Assembly: GCF_025151045.1 (NCBI RefSeq)
Contig: NZ_CP102285.1
Location: forward strand, 806,001 to 870,000
Origin: Parabacteroides johnsonii DSM 18315
GTDB taxonomy: Bacteria; Bacteroidota; Bacteroidia; Bacteroidales; Tannerellaceae
Length of the DNA stretch: 64,000 nucleotides
Direction: 5' to 3'
Below, in pieces: positions 1 to 8,524 of this stretch. Positions within the stretch are counted from its first letter, which is position 1. Every line of letters starts with the position of its first letter. The position numbers and the translations under genes were made by a program. The notes below the pieces were generated by a model, which saw only the letters and a list, made by a program, of their open reading frames with translations, searched no databases and had not been told where the DNA came from.

Positions 1-681
1 TGGATAGGACGCAATGGCGTGTCGCGAATTTTCAATACTCTTGACAAGACTTTGCCGGGCGGTTCTTCTAATAAGGATTATTATACGGCGGCAGATAATG
101 CGTCCCATACTGGTATGCTATGGGCTAAATATTTGTATCCTAACCAGGGACAATATTCTACATCCATGAATGATGATGCCTTGTGTCCGATCATCTTCCG
201 GTATGCGGAAATATTGTTGACGAAAGCAGAATGTTTGGTCGAGCTGAATCAGGATTTGCAGGAAGCTATGAATATCATCGACCGGTTACGTTTGCGAGGA
301 GGCCATATCGCTGTTGACCGTTCTAAGTATGATACACAAGCCAAAGTTCGCGAACTGGTAAGAAGGGAACGCACGATAGAATTGGCCGGTGAGGGTTTCA
401 GATTTGAAGATATCGTTCGATGGGATGAATACGACAAGAGTGGAGCTAAAACCGGAAAGAAAGTGGCAGAGACTGTTATGCCGGGTGACTTGTATCGTTT
501 GTGTGGTACTGTCGACTATGATGAACCGGATCCGGACCGTCGCGCCGTGATCGATGTGAATGCTCCTCGTGAAGACCGATTGGTTGAAGTTCGTTATTTC
601 GATAAGAAGCAGTTCCATTTGCCTATACTGCAGGCGGAAATGGATGCAAATCCTCAATTAGTTCAGAATGATGGTTATTAA
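1..681 (+). CDS. RagB/SusD family outer-membrane lipoprotein, C-terminal part (5' truncated by window edge)
   Basis: The reading frame is open from base 1, so this is the C-terminal 226 residues of a longer gene; a GTG at 19 is internal, not a start. The sequence has the SusD C-terminal signature: an alpha-helical stretch RYAEILLTKAECLVEL, then a VRELVRRERTIELAGEGFRFEDIVRW segment (split here: the RRERTIELAGEG core followed by RFEDIVRW), and an HLPILQAEMDANP ending close to the stop. SusD proteins sit on the cell surface beside a SusC TonB-dependent channel and bind the incoming glycan or peptide. The SusC partner must lie upstream of the window. The metallophosphoesterase 24 bp downstream probably belongs to the same operon. 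Confidence 0.9.
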   Translation, partial: WIGRNGVSRIFNTLDKTLPGGSSNKDYYTAADNASHTGMLWAKYLYPNQGQYSTSMNDDALCPIIFRYAEILLTKAECLVELNQDLQEAMNIIDRLRLRGGHIAVDRSKYDTQAKVRELVRRERTIELAGEGFRFEDIVRWDEYDKSGAKTGKKVAETVMPGDLYRLCGTVDYDEPDPDRRAVIDVNAPREDRLVEVRYFDKKQFHLPILQAEMDANPQLVQNDGY

Positions 682-704
682 CAGAAAAATTAAACATATT
701 TACA

Positions 705-1880
705 ATGAGATATATTAGAAACTTGATATATATCCTTTTATTCACAGTTGCCACTCAGGTGGCAACTGCGCAAATAAAGATCCTTTACGGACCTTATCTG
801 CAGAATGTAAAAGAGAATGAGGCAACTATTGTCTGGGTAGCGGATAAGCCGTCTATCGGCTGGGTAGAATTGGCTCCGGATGATGGAACTCATTATTATG
901 GAGAAGAGCGGCCTAAATATTTCGATACGACCAACGGTGTTAAAAATACATCCTTGCTGCATGCTGTGAAGGTAAAAGCGTTGACTCCCGGAACAACCTA
1001 TCGTTATCGTATTTATGCTCAAGAAGTATTGTCGCATGAAGGAATTAATGTCATATACGGACGTGTGGCTGCTTCGGATGTTTACAAAAAGAAGGCCTTG
1101 ACGTTTACAACGTGTGATCCGGATAAGAAAGAGACTTCTTTTGCGATGATCAATGATATTCACGGACGTGAGAACATTATTACGAAACTGTTGAATAATG
1201 CAAACTACAAGGATAAAGACTTGATTATTTTCAACGGGGATATGGTTTCGGAGTTTAAAGACGAGCAAACGATCTTTAATGGATTCATGAAAGAAAGTAT
1301 CGACTTGTTCGCATCGGAGAAGCCTATGTATTACGCTCGTGGTAATCATGAAACCCGTGGTGAGTTTGCCACTTCCTTCCAAAAATATTTTTCACCCAAA
1401 GAACCGTTTTTGTATTATCTTTTCAGACAGGGGCCTGTATGTTTCATTATGTTGGATACGGGGGAAGACAAACCGGATTCCGATATCGAGTACAGCGGTA
1501 TTACTGATTATGACGGTTATCGTACGGATCAGGTGGAATGGATGAAAGAATTGTATAAAAATGAAGATTTCAAGCAAGCTAAATTTAAAGTTGTCATTGC
1601 ACATATGCCCCCTTCCGCTGATCTCAATATCTGGCATGGGCAGAAAGACGTATTAAAGAAATTCGTTCCTATCTTGAATGAACTCGGAGTTGATCTGATG
1701 CTGTGCGGACACCTCCATCGGAACAAATATGAGGAACCGAGTGCCGGGATTAAATTCCCTGTATTGGTAAATTCAAATAACAGTGTGGTTTCTGTGGAGA
1801 CTAATGGTAACCAGATGGATCTGGTAGTACTTGATTTGGATGGCAAAGTCGTGACAAAAAAGTCATATACGGCAAAATAA
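705..1880 (+). CDS. Secreted purple-acid-phosphatase-like metallophosphoesterase
   Basis: 391 residues with an N-terminal signal peptide ending near VATAQ. Residues about 25-115 form a fibronectin-like domain typical of purple acid phosphatases (YGPYLQNV, then TPGTTYRYRIYAQ). The calcineurin-type metallophosphoesterase domain follows with all metal-binding blocks visible: NDIHGR (about 149), NGDMVSEF, GNHETRGE, VIAHMPP and CGHLHRNKY. It should hydrolyse phosphate esters in the periplasm or at the cell surface. It lies 24 bp after the SusD gene, so release of phosphate from an imported substrate of that locus is a reasonable inference. The substrate cannot be told from sequence. Confidence 0.9.
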   Translation: MRYIRNLIYILLFTVATQVATAQIKILYGPYLQNVKENEATIVWVADKPSIGWVELAPDDGTHYYGEERPKYFDTTNGVKNTSLLHAVKVKALTPGTTYRYRIYAQEVLSHEGINVIYGRVAASDVYKKKALTFTTCDPDKKETSFAMINDIHGRENIITKLLNNANYKDKDLIIFNGDMVSEFKDEQTIFNGFMKESIDLFASEKPMYYARGNHETRGEFATSFQKYFSPKEPFLYYLFRQGPVCFIMLDTGEDKPDSDIEYSGITDYDGYRTDQVEWMKELYKNEDFKQAKFKVVIAHMPPSADLNIWHGQKDVLKKFVPILNELGVDLMLCGHLHRNKYEEPSAGIKFPVLVNSNNSVVSVETNGNQMDLVVLDLDGKVVTKKSYTAK

Positions 1881-1908
1881 TCCTCATAATTCAGTATTAA
1901 TTTATATG

Positions 1909-1946
1909 AGTGCGGTTACTCGGGTAGAAATCCGAGTAATCGCACT
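1909..1946 (+). terminator. Hairpin after the metallophosphoesterase gene
   Basis: A 15-bp stem with one G-T wobble: AGTGCGGTTACTCGG (1909-1923) pairs with 1932-1946 around an 8-nt loop. The following T-run is weak, so termination is likely but not certain. The rest of the gap up to 2220 is AT-rich and holds no convincing gene. Confidence 0.55.
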
Positions 1947-2220
1947 TAATGTATTTAGTCTTATCCGATATTTTATCATATTCTCTTGTTTTTTTATAGA
2001 ACGATTTCATTTTTAGGGATATAGATAGGTTCATAGAGATTACTGTGAATATTTAGTAGGGATCAGGTTTTATAGTAAAAATGTACGAAATCGTCCGATA
2101 TGTATCTTACAAAGGGATAAAAAACGAATCCAGAGTCTTTTCGGACGAATTTGAACTTATGGATAAAGAGGAGAAGTATAGTTTTGTGGCAGGTAAAATT
2201 TTTAACAAAAAAATAAATAT

Positions 2221-2730
2221 ATGGATAGGATGCAATTTCAACAAAGACTGGTCGGTCTACAGGAACACATGATGAGTTTTGCCATCAAACTTACTGCTAA
2301 TAGGGATGACGCTTTGGATCTGTTGCAGGATACGACGCTGAAAGTTTTGGATAATCAGGAAAAGTTTGTAGATAATATCAATTTTGCTGGTTGGGTTATG
2401 ACCATAATGCGTAATATCTTTATAAACAACTATCATAAGGTTGTTCGTGTACAGAGTATCGTTGACCAAAATGCGGATTTGTATAATCTGAATGTTCCCA
2501 ATGATTCTATTTCGGGTTCTCCGGATAAGATTTACCAGATTCAGGAGGTCACAAGAGTTGTTGCTGGGCTCAGTAGTGAGCTTAAAATTCCGTTTTCATT
2601 GTATCTGAATGGTTATAAATATCATGAGATAGCAGAAGAACTGGATCTTCCCTTGGGAACGGTAAAGAGTCGTATCTTTTTTGCACGCAAGGAATTACAA
2701 AATACACTGAAAGATTACCAATATGCATGA
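2221..2730 (+). CDS. ECF-type RNA polymerase sigma factor
   Basis: 169 residues with sigma region 2 at about 5-75 (DDALDLLQDTTLKVLDN, then FAGWVMTIMRNIFINNYHK, the usual DALDLvQET..rA and W..tI.rN.fin.yR pattern) and region 4 at about 110-165 (PFSLYLNGYKYHEIAEELDLPLGTVKSRIFFARKEL, shown here only to describe the helix-turn-helix: YHEIAEELDLPLGTVKSRIF). It recruits RNA polymerase to alternative promoters. No FecR or other anti-sigma gene is next to it, which is common for the Bacteroidetes EcfO-like stress sigma factors. The next genes encode outer-membrane proteins. A TAGTTTTG box at 2179-2186 may be its -7 element. Confidence 0.9.
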   Translation: MDRMQFQQRLVGLQEHMMSFAIKLTANRDDALDLLQDTTLKVLDNQEKFVDNINFAGWVMTIMRNIFINNYHKVVRVQSIVDQNADLYNLNVPNDSISGSPDKIYQIQEVTRVVAGLSSELKIPFSLYLNGYKYHEIAEELDLPLGTVKSRIFFARKELQNTLKDYQYA

Positions 2731-3056
2731 ATATGATTGAATACTATTATTTTCAAAACTAATATGAATCTGAAAAAACTTAGGATATTGGTTTTGTTTT
2801 TATTAGTAGGAAACAAAATAAAAAATGCTGTTGTTATTCTATAAAAATATATAGTCTTTATTGCAATAATAGATTTATTTGTAGGTAATTTTTTAAGAAG
2901 GAGGGTATTGTTTGAAATAAATTTGTTGGTGATTATTTGTAAATAATAAGCTTAATATGCTTGTGTTTTACGAGAGTAATATCGGAAATAATATTAAAAT
3001 ATGAATTTGATGTTGCTCCAAGTGTTTAAAGAAGTGTATAATTAAAAATTATTCAG
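2731..3056. other. AT-rich intergenic region between sigma factor and outer-membrane protein genes
   Basis: 326 bp of AT-rich DNA. The only frame of note is a 26-codon one at 2764-2844 (+), starting MNLKKLRILVLFLLVG. It resembles a signal peptide with no mature protein, so it is a leader peptide, a decayed secreted gene, or chance. No clear hairpin terminator was seen. Confidence 0.35.
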
Positions 3057-3560
3057 ATGAAAAAGATTCTTTTTATAGTATTTTTGCTGATAACATCTAT
3101 TGGCGTTTTTGCCCAAAAAGGAAATTTCTCATTGTTGGGGAATTTTGGTTATCAGACGGATTTTAAACGTGTGATGTTAGGCGTTCAAGGACGGTACAAT
3201 TTGACGGATCATGTTCGTTTGGCACCGGATCTGATGTTCTTTTTCCCGAAAGATAAAACAACAGGTTTGGATGTAGATGTCAACGCACATTATGTGTTTG
3301 ATTTGAGTGAAGATCATTTGTCGCTTTATCCTTTGGCGGGATTTAACCTGCAAAATAATTTCCAAGGGAAACGGACCGTAAAAGGAGAAGAAGGAGAGGT
3401 TACGTTGGATTCGCACAGTTCTACAAATTTTGGTTTTAACGTGGGAGGTGGATTGACCTATAATCTCAATTCGCGTAATTTTCTTAATGTCGAATATAAA
3501 TATGTCTTTGGCAAAGACAATTCTTCCGTAATAGCATTCGGCTGGGGATATCGTTTTTGA
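3057..3560 (+). CDS. Small outer-membrane beta-barrel protein
   Basis: 167 residues with a clean signal peptide (MKKILFIVFLLITSIGVFAQ). The mature part is short alternating strands (FSLLGNFGYQ, VMLGVQGRYNL, LYPLAGFNLQ, TNFGFNVGGGLTYNL, FLNVEYKYVFG) and ends in aromatic GWGYRF, as expected for an 8-stranded OmpW/OmpX-like or porin-family barrel folded by the BAM machinery. It is followed after 32 bp by the OmpA-like gene and was probably co-transcribed with it. The specific function is unknown. Confidence 0.8.
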   Translation: MKKILFIVFLLITSIGVFAQKGNFSLLGNFGYQTDFKRVMLGVQGRYNLTDHVRLAPDLMFFFPKDKTTGLDVDVNAHYVFDLSEDHLSLYPLAGFNLQNNFQGKRTVKGEEGEVTLDSHSSTNFGFNVGGGLTYNLNSRNFLNVEYKYVFGKDNSSVIAFGWGYRF

Positions 3561-3592
3561 TCCCGGCTATTTTTATCACAAAAAAATCAATC

Positions 3593-4768
3593 ATGAAGAA
3601 GTATTTGTTTATTATGGTGCTTTGTAGCATCATACAGATCTCTTTTGCCCAATCGAAAGAAGGTCAAAGTTCGGAACCTGCCCGTAAAGCAACATTTATC
3701 AATAATGGTTTCTGGGATCATTGGTTTATTGGAGCAGGTGCAGGCGCCAATATTTATTTTGGCGACAGAAATAGTGATGCCGACTTCTTCCATCGGTTTA
3801 CCGTGGCACCGGAAGTTCAGTTCGGTAAATGGATCAATCCTTATTTGGGAACACGTATCAAGGGAGCAGGTTTGACGAATCTGCATACATTCAATGATAA
3901 TGCGACTATCATGTCACGTAATAGGTTTGCGACGGTACAAGCGGATTTGATGTGGAGCATGACTGATTATTTCATGAAGTATAGTTCGGATCGTGTATAT
4001 AGCCTTGTACCTTATGTCGGTTTCGGATGGGCTTTTGGATGGGACTATACGAACCAACCGACGTATGCAGGCGGGCATACCCGTATGAATGGCATGACGC
4101 TCAATGCCGGTATTATCAACAATTTCAAACTATCCGATCGAGTGACTCTTTCTATCGAGTTTGCAGCAACGGCTGTCAGAAGCGAGTTCAATCAAGTCAA
4201 GAGCAGTGGCAATTATGATATCTTGGGAACCGCATCGGCCGGACTGATCTTTAATTTAGGAAAGACGGCTGCTTTCTCGGAAGCGGAGTTGAGAAATCCT
4301 CAGGAAATCGATGCGTTGAACAGTCGGATTAATGAACTGTATGCTCAGAATCAGGAGTTGGCACAACGTCCAGTGGACTGCCCGGACTGCCCTGAACCTG
4401 AGGTGATAACCGAAAAGGTGGTTGAGTTTGAGGATAATCCATTGATAAACAATGTGGTTCTCTTTAAGATTAATCAAACGAAAGTAGATCCTTATCAGGG
4501 GGTTAATATTTACAATATTGCGCAATATCTGAAAGATAACCCGCAGTTCAAGGTGCGTGTGATCGGTTATACGGATCGTAAGACCGGAACAAGTCAGATC
4601 AACGAGAAACTTTCTGCTGAAAGAGCACAAAATGTAGCCCGTATTTTGATCAGCGACTATAATATCAGTCGTGACAGGATAAAGGTGGAATGGGTCGGTG
4701 ACAAGGAACCTCCTTTTGATAAACCGGAATGGAATCGTGCCGTGATTCTTTATGTAGAACAAGAATAG
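3593..4768 (+). CDS. OmpA-family outer-membrane protein with C-terminal peptidoglycan-binding domain
   Basis: 391 residues from ATG 3593; an upstream in-frame TTG at 3557 would overlap the previous gene and lacks a signal peptide at its N-terminus, so the ATG giving MKKYLFIMVLCSIIQISFAQ is preferred. Residues about 40-235 form a beta barrel (GAGAGANIYFGDRN, YVGFGWAFGWDY). A short coiled stretch (ALNSRINELYAQNQELAQ) and a CPDCPEPE linker precede the OmpA C-terminal domain at about 285-390 (IGYTDRKTG, LSAERAQNVARIL, NRAVILYVEQ). The C-terminal domain normally holds peptidoglycan, anchoring the outer membrane. The barrel and linker match the Bacteroidales OmpA pattern. Confidence 0.9.
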   Translation: MKKYLFIMVLCSIIQISFAQSKEGQSSEPARKATFINNGFWDHWFIGAGAGANIYFGDRNSDADFFHRFTVAPEVQFGKWINPYLGTRIKGAGLTNLHTFNDNATIMSRNRFATVQADLMWSMTDYFMKYSSDRVYSLVPYVGFGWAFGWDYTNQPTYAGGHTRMNGMTLNAGIINNFKLSDRVTLSIEFAATAVRSEFNQVKSSGNYDILGTASAGLIFNLGKTAAFSEAELRNPQEIDALNSRINELYAQNQELAQRPVDCPDCPEPEVITEKVVEFEDNPLINNVVLFKINQTKVDPYQGVNIYNIAQYLKDNPQFKVRVIGYTDRKTGTSQINEKLSAERAQNVARILISDYNISRDRIKVEWVGDKEPPFDKPEWNRAVILYVEQE

Positions 4769-4775
4769 AAAATGA

Positions 4776-4817
4776 AGAGACCATCTTGGAATAATCCAGA
4801 GATGGTCTCTCTGTTTT
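4776..4817 (+). terminator. Intrinsic terminator after the OmpA-like gene
   Basis: AGAGACCATCT (4776-4786) and AGATGGTCTCT (4800-4810) form an 11-bp perfect stem with a 13-nt loop followed by CTGTTTTT. Confidence 0.85.
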
Positions 4818-4857
4818 TATGAGTACAAGAATTATAAATGATTAGAATAAATGCATT

Positions 4858-5895
4858 ATGACACATATAAATAATTTGATTGAGTTGAAAAAAAGAGTTT
4901 CTTGGGGAAGTGTTTTTGGCGGTGTAGTGACGGTGTTGGCTGTCTCTATCTTGTTATCGGTGTTAGGCTCCAGTATCGGTCTGTTTTTGTTTGACCCGTT
5001 TGCTGATAATCCCGTCTCTGGGATTGGGACAACGGTCGGCATAGGTACGGCTGTGGCTTTGATTGTCAGTATGGTTGCCGGTGGTTTCGTCGCCGGAAAA
5101 TTAGCCGGGGTGGATGGCTTGATACATGGTTTTTTAGTTTGGGGTACAACTCTTATTGTAGGGACATTTTTCTGTGTTTTACTTACTGCCGGGGCGGCCA
5201 AACTTACAATGAATGCATTGGGAGCCGCATCGTCGGTGGCCGGAGGGGTTATTTCCGGAACCGGTTCGGTTGTGGGCGGTGGAGTCTCCGCTCTTTCGGA
5301 TCAGGCGAAAGAATTGTTCGGTGAAATCGATTTTAAAGTCGATTTGAAACACGGAGAGTTGCCAAAAAATATTCGTGCGGTTCTTGTGAAAAGCAAAGTG
5401 AAAGAGTTGCAACCTGATTATTTGCAGAAGCAGTTGGAGGGGGTGAAGGCCGACTTTGGCAAATCTGTGAAGAAAGCCATCGCGTCTCCACAAGATGCAG
5501 ATGAGATTTTTAAAGATTTTCTGGCTCGAGTGAAGGAACAGACGAATAAGCTGGCAAAAAGCATAGACCGGAATGATCTTGCCAAAGCATTGGCAAATAA
5601 TACCGATATGTCGAAAGCTGAAGCAGACAAGGCGGTCAAGCAGTATACGGAAATCATGCAAAAGGCGACTGCAGAGGCCGACAAACAAATTCAAAATCTG
5701 GAACAAAATCTGGATAAAGCGATCCAGGAATGGCAGGAAGTGAAGCAAAATGCACTGGAAGCGGCTGATAAAGCTACGGACGCTGCGGCTCGCTCGGCTC
5801 TTGTATCTTTCTTTGCTATCTTGATCGGTGCTGTCTTGTGTAGCTTGGCTGGTGCTTACGGTAGCCGGAAAACGCAGGAACGAATAGATATGTGA
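4858..5895 (+). CDS. Multi-pass membrane protein with long helical cytoplasmic or periplasmic region, function unknown
   Basis: 345 residues. Three glycine-rich transmembrane segments lie at about 18-45, 57-80 and 88-112, each with small-residue packing motifs (for example GGFVAGKLAG). Residues about 150-310 are charged and strongly helical (repeated heptads in EADKQIQNLEQNLDKAIQE), and a last transmembrane segment (LVSFFAILIGAVLCSLAGAYG) is near the C-terminus. This layout is conserved among hypothetical proteins in Bacteroidales, but I do not recognise a characterised family. It is flanked by terminators on both sides, so it is likely monocistronic. Confidence 0.7.
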   Translation: MTHINNLIELKKRVSWGSVFGGVVTVLAVSILLSVLGSSIGLFLFDPFADNPVSGIGTTVGIGTAVALIVSMVAGGFVAGKLAGVDGLIHGFLVWGTTLIVGTFFCVLLTAGAAKLTMNALGAASSVAGGVISGTGSVVGGGVSALSDQAKELFGEIDFKVDLKHGELPKNIRAVLVKSKVKELQPDYLQKQLEGVKADFGKSVKKAIASPQDADEIFKDFLARVKEQTNKLAKSIDRNDLAKALANNTDMSKAEADKAVKQYTEIMQKATAEADKQIQNLEQNLDKAIQEWQEVKQNALEAADKATDAAARSALVSFFAILIGAVLCSLAGAYGSRKTQERIDM

Positions 5896-5938
5896 TTGGG
5901 GAGAAATATCTTCTTTAATAGATTCTTTCATTAGTATA

Positions 5939-5969
5939 ACGGGGAGGCCTAATAAAAGAGCCTCCCCGT
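5939..5969. terminator. GC-rich terminator hairpin
   Basis: ACGGGGAGGC (5939-5948) pairs with GCCTCCCCGT (5960-5969) around an 11-nt loop. The next 500 bp towards 6444 have no supported gene; they hold the inverted repeats listed at 6194-6252. Confidence 0.7.
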
Positions 5970-6193
5970 TCGTGCTATATAGAAGCAATCTCTCTCTTCT
6001 TGCCTTCAGTACAAGCATATCCATATAAAGTTTTTGTAGAAACAACCATCGTGCTATCAAGATAGCCGCACCAAATTCATTTTATAGCAATACGGTCTTA
6101 TGAATCATATAATATAAGATATGATGTTTCCTCACTGCAAGAAAACTTATCTACATAGGTATAAAAAAACATCAAAGTGCCTGTTAATTCTGT

Positions 6194-6252
6194 AATCAGT
6201 GGTTGTGATTATATAATTAGTGTCAGCGATTATATAATCACAACCACTGATT
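6194..6252. repeat. Perfect 23-bp inverted repeat with nested GATTATA-rich repeats
   Basis: 6194-6216 is the exact reverse complement of 6230-6252 (arms begin AATCAGTGGTTGTGATTATA), separated by 13 bp. A further imperfect pair overlaps it: GTGTCAGCGATTATA (6220-6234) resembles the reverse complement of TATAATCACTGACAC (6254-6268), and GATTATAAAATT follows. The unit GATTATATAAT therefore occurs several times in both orientations over about 100 bp. A minus-strand 89-codon frame across it encodes only the repeat and is not believed to be a gene. Confidence 0.8.
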
Positions 6253-6444
6253 TTATAATCACTGACACCGATTATAAAATTAATAGGCATTCTAGAAAGA
6301 ATTATTCGGAACGAAAAAGAATATCCTGTCCATAGAAATAAGAAATTGTTACTGCAGAGTTTGTGCGGTTGCTTTGGTATACTACGGTTAAGCATATAAA
6401 CATAAGGCGAAAACAATGAGGTGATTTCGCTTTGTAGAGGGTAT

Positions 6445-6479
6445 AAAAAATCCCGGCGAAGACATTTTTCTTCGCCGGG
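6445..6479 (-). terminator. Terminator for the minus-strand stress cluster
   Basis: CCCGGCGAAGA (6452-6462) pairs with TCTTCGCCGGG (6469-6479) around six bases. On the minus strand it is followed by a T-tract (A-run at 6445-6450 on the plus strand). Confidence 0.85.
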
Positions 6480-6513
6480 GATAGGGGTTAATTACTTACA
6501 AGTGACGTTTCGG

Positions 6514-6624
6514 TTACTTTTTGGCCGATTTTTTTTCTGAAGTTGAGCACTTGCATTCTTTAGTCTGGGTCTGTTTTTTCGTACCCTTTGTTTCTACCTG
6601 CTTTTTTTCATTCTTCTTGTTCAT
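6514..6624 (-). CDS. 36-residue lysine-rich small protein
   Basis: ATG at 6624 (minus) to TAA at 6514 encodes 36 residues starting MNKKNEKKQVETKGTKKQ and ending in SEKKSAKK, with a central CKC pair. It lies between the manganese catalase gene and a strong minus-strand terminator, 42 bp after the catalase stop, so it is in a transcribed position. The Cys-x-Cys and basic tail could bind metal or nucleic acid, but that is speculation. It is too short for confident gene calling; its placement just before the terminator is the main support. Confidence 0.5.
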   Translation of the reverse strand: MNKKNEKKQVETKGTKKQTQTKECKCSTSEKKSAKK

Positions 6625-6666
6625 AATCTGATAAATTTTAAAGTGAATATATTACTTGGCGACAGT

Positions 6667-7620
6667 TTATTTTCTGTTTCCTTTTTTATCTTGGTAGTTA
6701 CACCAACTCATGACTCCGTCGGGTAAAGAAGAAAGGACTTCTTCGCTGCGTTCTTTGGCAAGTTCATTGTCCATTTCCTGGACCTCTTTTTCCGTGCGGT
6801 ATGTACCTGCCGGTTTACGGTCGACGAGCCCATTGGTGTTTCGTACTTCTTGTAAAGGATCGTCAATGTATTGCCATTCTTCTTTCAAGCGTGTGCTTTC
6901 TCCTTCATTCCACGGCCCGCGGGCATCTTTGCCTTTGGACATGTTGAAATACAGGTTGCTGTATTTGGGGGAGGTTTGAAACACTCCGGGAGGAAAGTTG
7001 GGCTGGATGGTCTCCAATGCCGCTTCGAACTGTTGAAAATGGGTTACTTCGCGTGTCATAAGAAACGTGAGCGTCTCTTTCACGTAGGGATCATCCGTCA
7101 GCGGTATAAGATTTTCATATCCGATCTTTGCCCGGCATTCTCCTGCCATGTTGGAACGGAGATCCACGGTCAGATCTGCATTAGCGGATACATAGGTAGC
7201 ACACCACGGATTTCCGTTGCTGTCTGTCAGTGTGGGACTTCCGGGGGAAGTTACCAAGAACTGCGGATTTGTGAATGCTTGATGGATGAGATCTTCTTTG
7301 GCTCCTTTGCCATTCATCATCATATTGATTTCCATGTTTTCCACCACGTCCTTCATTTTTCCGTTTACAGGTCCGAGGAGCATTTGGATGGTAGCCCCGA
7401 CGATTTCGAGGTGTCCCAACTCTTCTGTTGCGATGTCCATCAGCATATCATATTTGTCAGGGTGAGGATTATGGCAACTGAAAGCTTGTACGAAATATTG
7501 CAAAGCCGATTTCAATTCTCCGTTTGCGCCGCCGAAAGCCTCAAGGAGGACACGTGCGAAACGTGGATCCGGAGCGGAAACGCGTGCGTTGTATTGCAAA
7601 TCTTTTACATGATAAAACAT
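6667..7620 (-). CDS. Manganese (non-haem) catalase
   Basis: 317 residues matching the dimanganese catalase family in length and order: MFYHVKDLQYNARVSAPDP start, the helix with metal ligands FGGANGELKSALQYFVQAF, the TEELGHLEIVGATIQML helix (Glu and His ligands), and TREVTHFQQFEAAL (second Glu/His helix). It converts hydrogen peroxide to water and oxygen in the cytoplasm without haem. It is the last large gene of a minus-strand cluster with YtxH-like and GlsB-like proteins, which suggests a general or oxidative stress regulon. Confidence 0.93.
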   Translation of the reverse strand: MFYHVKDLQYNARVSAPDPRFARVLLEAFGGANGELKSALQYFVQAFSCHNPHPDKYDMLMDIATEELGHLEIVGATIQMLLGPVNGKMKDVVENMEINMMMNGKGAKEDLIHQAFTNPQFLVTSPGSPTLTDSNGNPWCATYVSANADLTVDLRSNMAGECRAKIGYENLIPLTDDPYVKETLTFLMTREVTHFQQFEAALETIQPNFPPGVFQTSPKYSNLYFNMSKGKDARGPWNEGESTRLKEEWQYIDDPLQEVRNTNGLVDRKPAGTYRTEKEVQEMDNELAKERSEEVLSSLPDGVMSWCNYQDKKGNRK

Positions 7621-7662
7621 AACTCGAAAGTTTTAATTATACATTTAATGAGGCACATTCAA

Positions 7663-7959
7663 TTACTTTTTTGCATTATCGGCAAAATTGTGCACTTTGT
7701 TTTTCACATCATCGGCTTTTTCTGCGATGTTAAAAGTTTCCTTGGCGACCTTGTCGGCCACTTTTGTTCCGGCTTCCGCAACCTTGTCTTTTGCGGAATC
7801 AATCATGTCTTCTGCTTTACCACCCATCCGATGAAGGACATGGCATGCTTTTTCTTTTAACATTTTGCCTTTAGAAGAACAGCTAAAACGGTAAGCTACT
7901 ACACCGATGATTGAGCCTAAACCCAGGCCCAGCCAAAATTTTGAACAACTTGTTTCCAT
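7663..7959 (-). CDS. YtxH-like small membrane stress protein
   Basis: 98 residues: one N-terminal transmembrane helix (KFWLGLGLGSIIGVVAYRF) followed by an amphipathic helical tail with repeated AxDKVAE/VADKVAK motifs (AKDKVAEAGTKVADKVAKE). This is the YtxH/general stress protein layout. It sits 42 bp upstream of the manganese catalase in the same direction. The molecular role of such proteins is not established. Confidence 0.75.
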   Translation of the reverse strand: METSCSKFWLGLGLGSIIGVVAYRFSCSSKGKMLKEKACHVLHRMGGKAEDMIDSAKDKVAEAGTKVADKVAKETFNIAEKADDVKNKVHNFADNAKK

Positions 7960-7995
7960 AAATTCAATAGTTTTAAAAGATGAATAAATAATTGA

Positions 7996-8253
7996 TTATA
8001 TATCTGTTTTATGTGGACTTTTGAATAATGAAACGATCCACAATAACAAGATAGCTCCAGCAACAGAAGTGATCAAACTGCCCAAGATGCCCGCCGTAGC
8101 AATGCCTAACAGGCCGAAGACCCAACCTCCTAACAGGCCGCCAGCTATGCCGACCAGTAAATTGATGAGGATACCGAACCCTCCTCCACGCATAACCTTA
8201 CCAGCAATAAAACCGGCTAAGATTCCGATAATAATATACCATATAAAATACAT
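7996..8253 (-). CDS. GlsB/YeaQ/YmgE family stress-response membrane protein
   Basis: 85 residues, nearly all membrane: WYIIIGILAGFIAGKVMRGGG, then a glycine-rich segment NLLVGIAGGLLGGWVFGLLG and a third hydrophobic helix. GxxAGxxAGKVMRG is the family's hallmark (formerly transglycosylase-associated protein). Members are induced by stationary phase or envelope stress. It is the first gene of the minus-strand stress cluster. Confidence 0.88.
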   Translation of the reverse strand: MYFIWYIIIGILAGFIAGKVMRGGGFGILINLLVGIAGGLLGGWVFGLLGIATAGILGSLITSVAGAILLLWIVSLFKSPHKTDI

Positions 8254-8395
8254 ATGACTAAGTTTTATGCATTAATATAAAAGAATAATAATGTGAAATA
8301 TAGGTGTTGGTACCATACCCGATTCACATTAAATAAACAGCCATAAAAAGATTTTTGTTTGTTGTAAAGAGAGGATATTAACATCTATTTTTGTA

Positions 8396-8403
8396 GGGAT
8401 ATA
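8396..8403 (+). promoter_or_regulatory. Possible -7 box
   Basis: TATTTTTG matches the Bacteroidetes -7 consensus TAnnTTTG exactly, about 120 bp before the gene at 8525. No well-spaced -33 TTTG was found. Confidence 0.35.
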
Positions 8404-8524
8404 CTAAGTGTATTTAAATGTCATATTTGCATATGATTAAGGTTTTATTTTTATGTAAACTATTTTTATATACGTGTTGTTTATTTTAAAAATAAGATTC
8501 TGTAAACAACTATTTTAAATAACT

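Noticed and set aside
2081-2272. 63-codon frame before the sigma factor gene
   Set aside because: Overlaps the start of the sigma gene in another frame and lies in its leader; composition not protein-like.
6147-6416. 89-codon minus-strand frame
   Set aside because: Its repeated SDYKIS/TDYRIN-like segments come straight from the inverted DNA repeats; no conserved feature.
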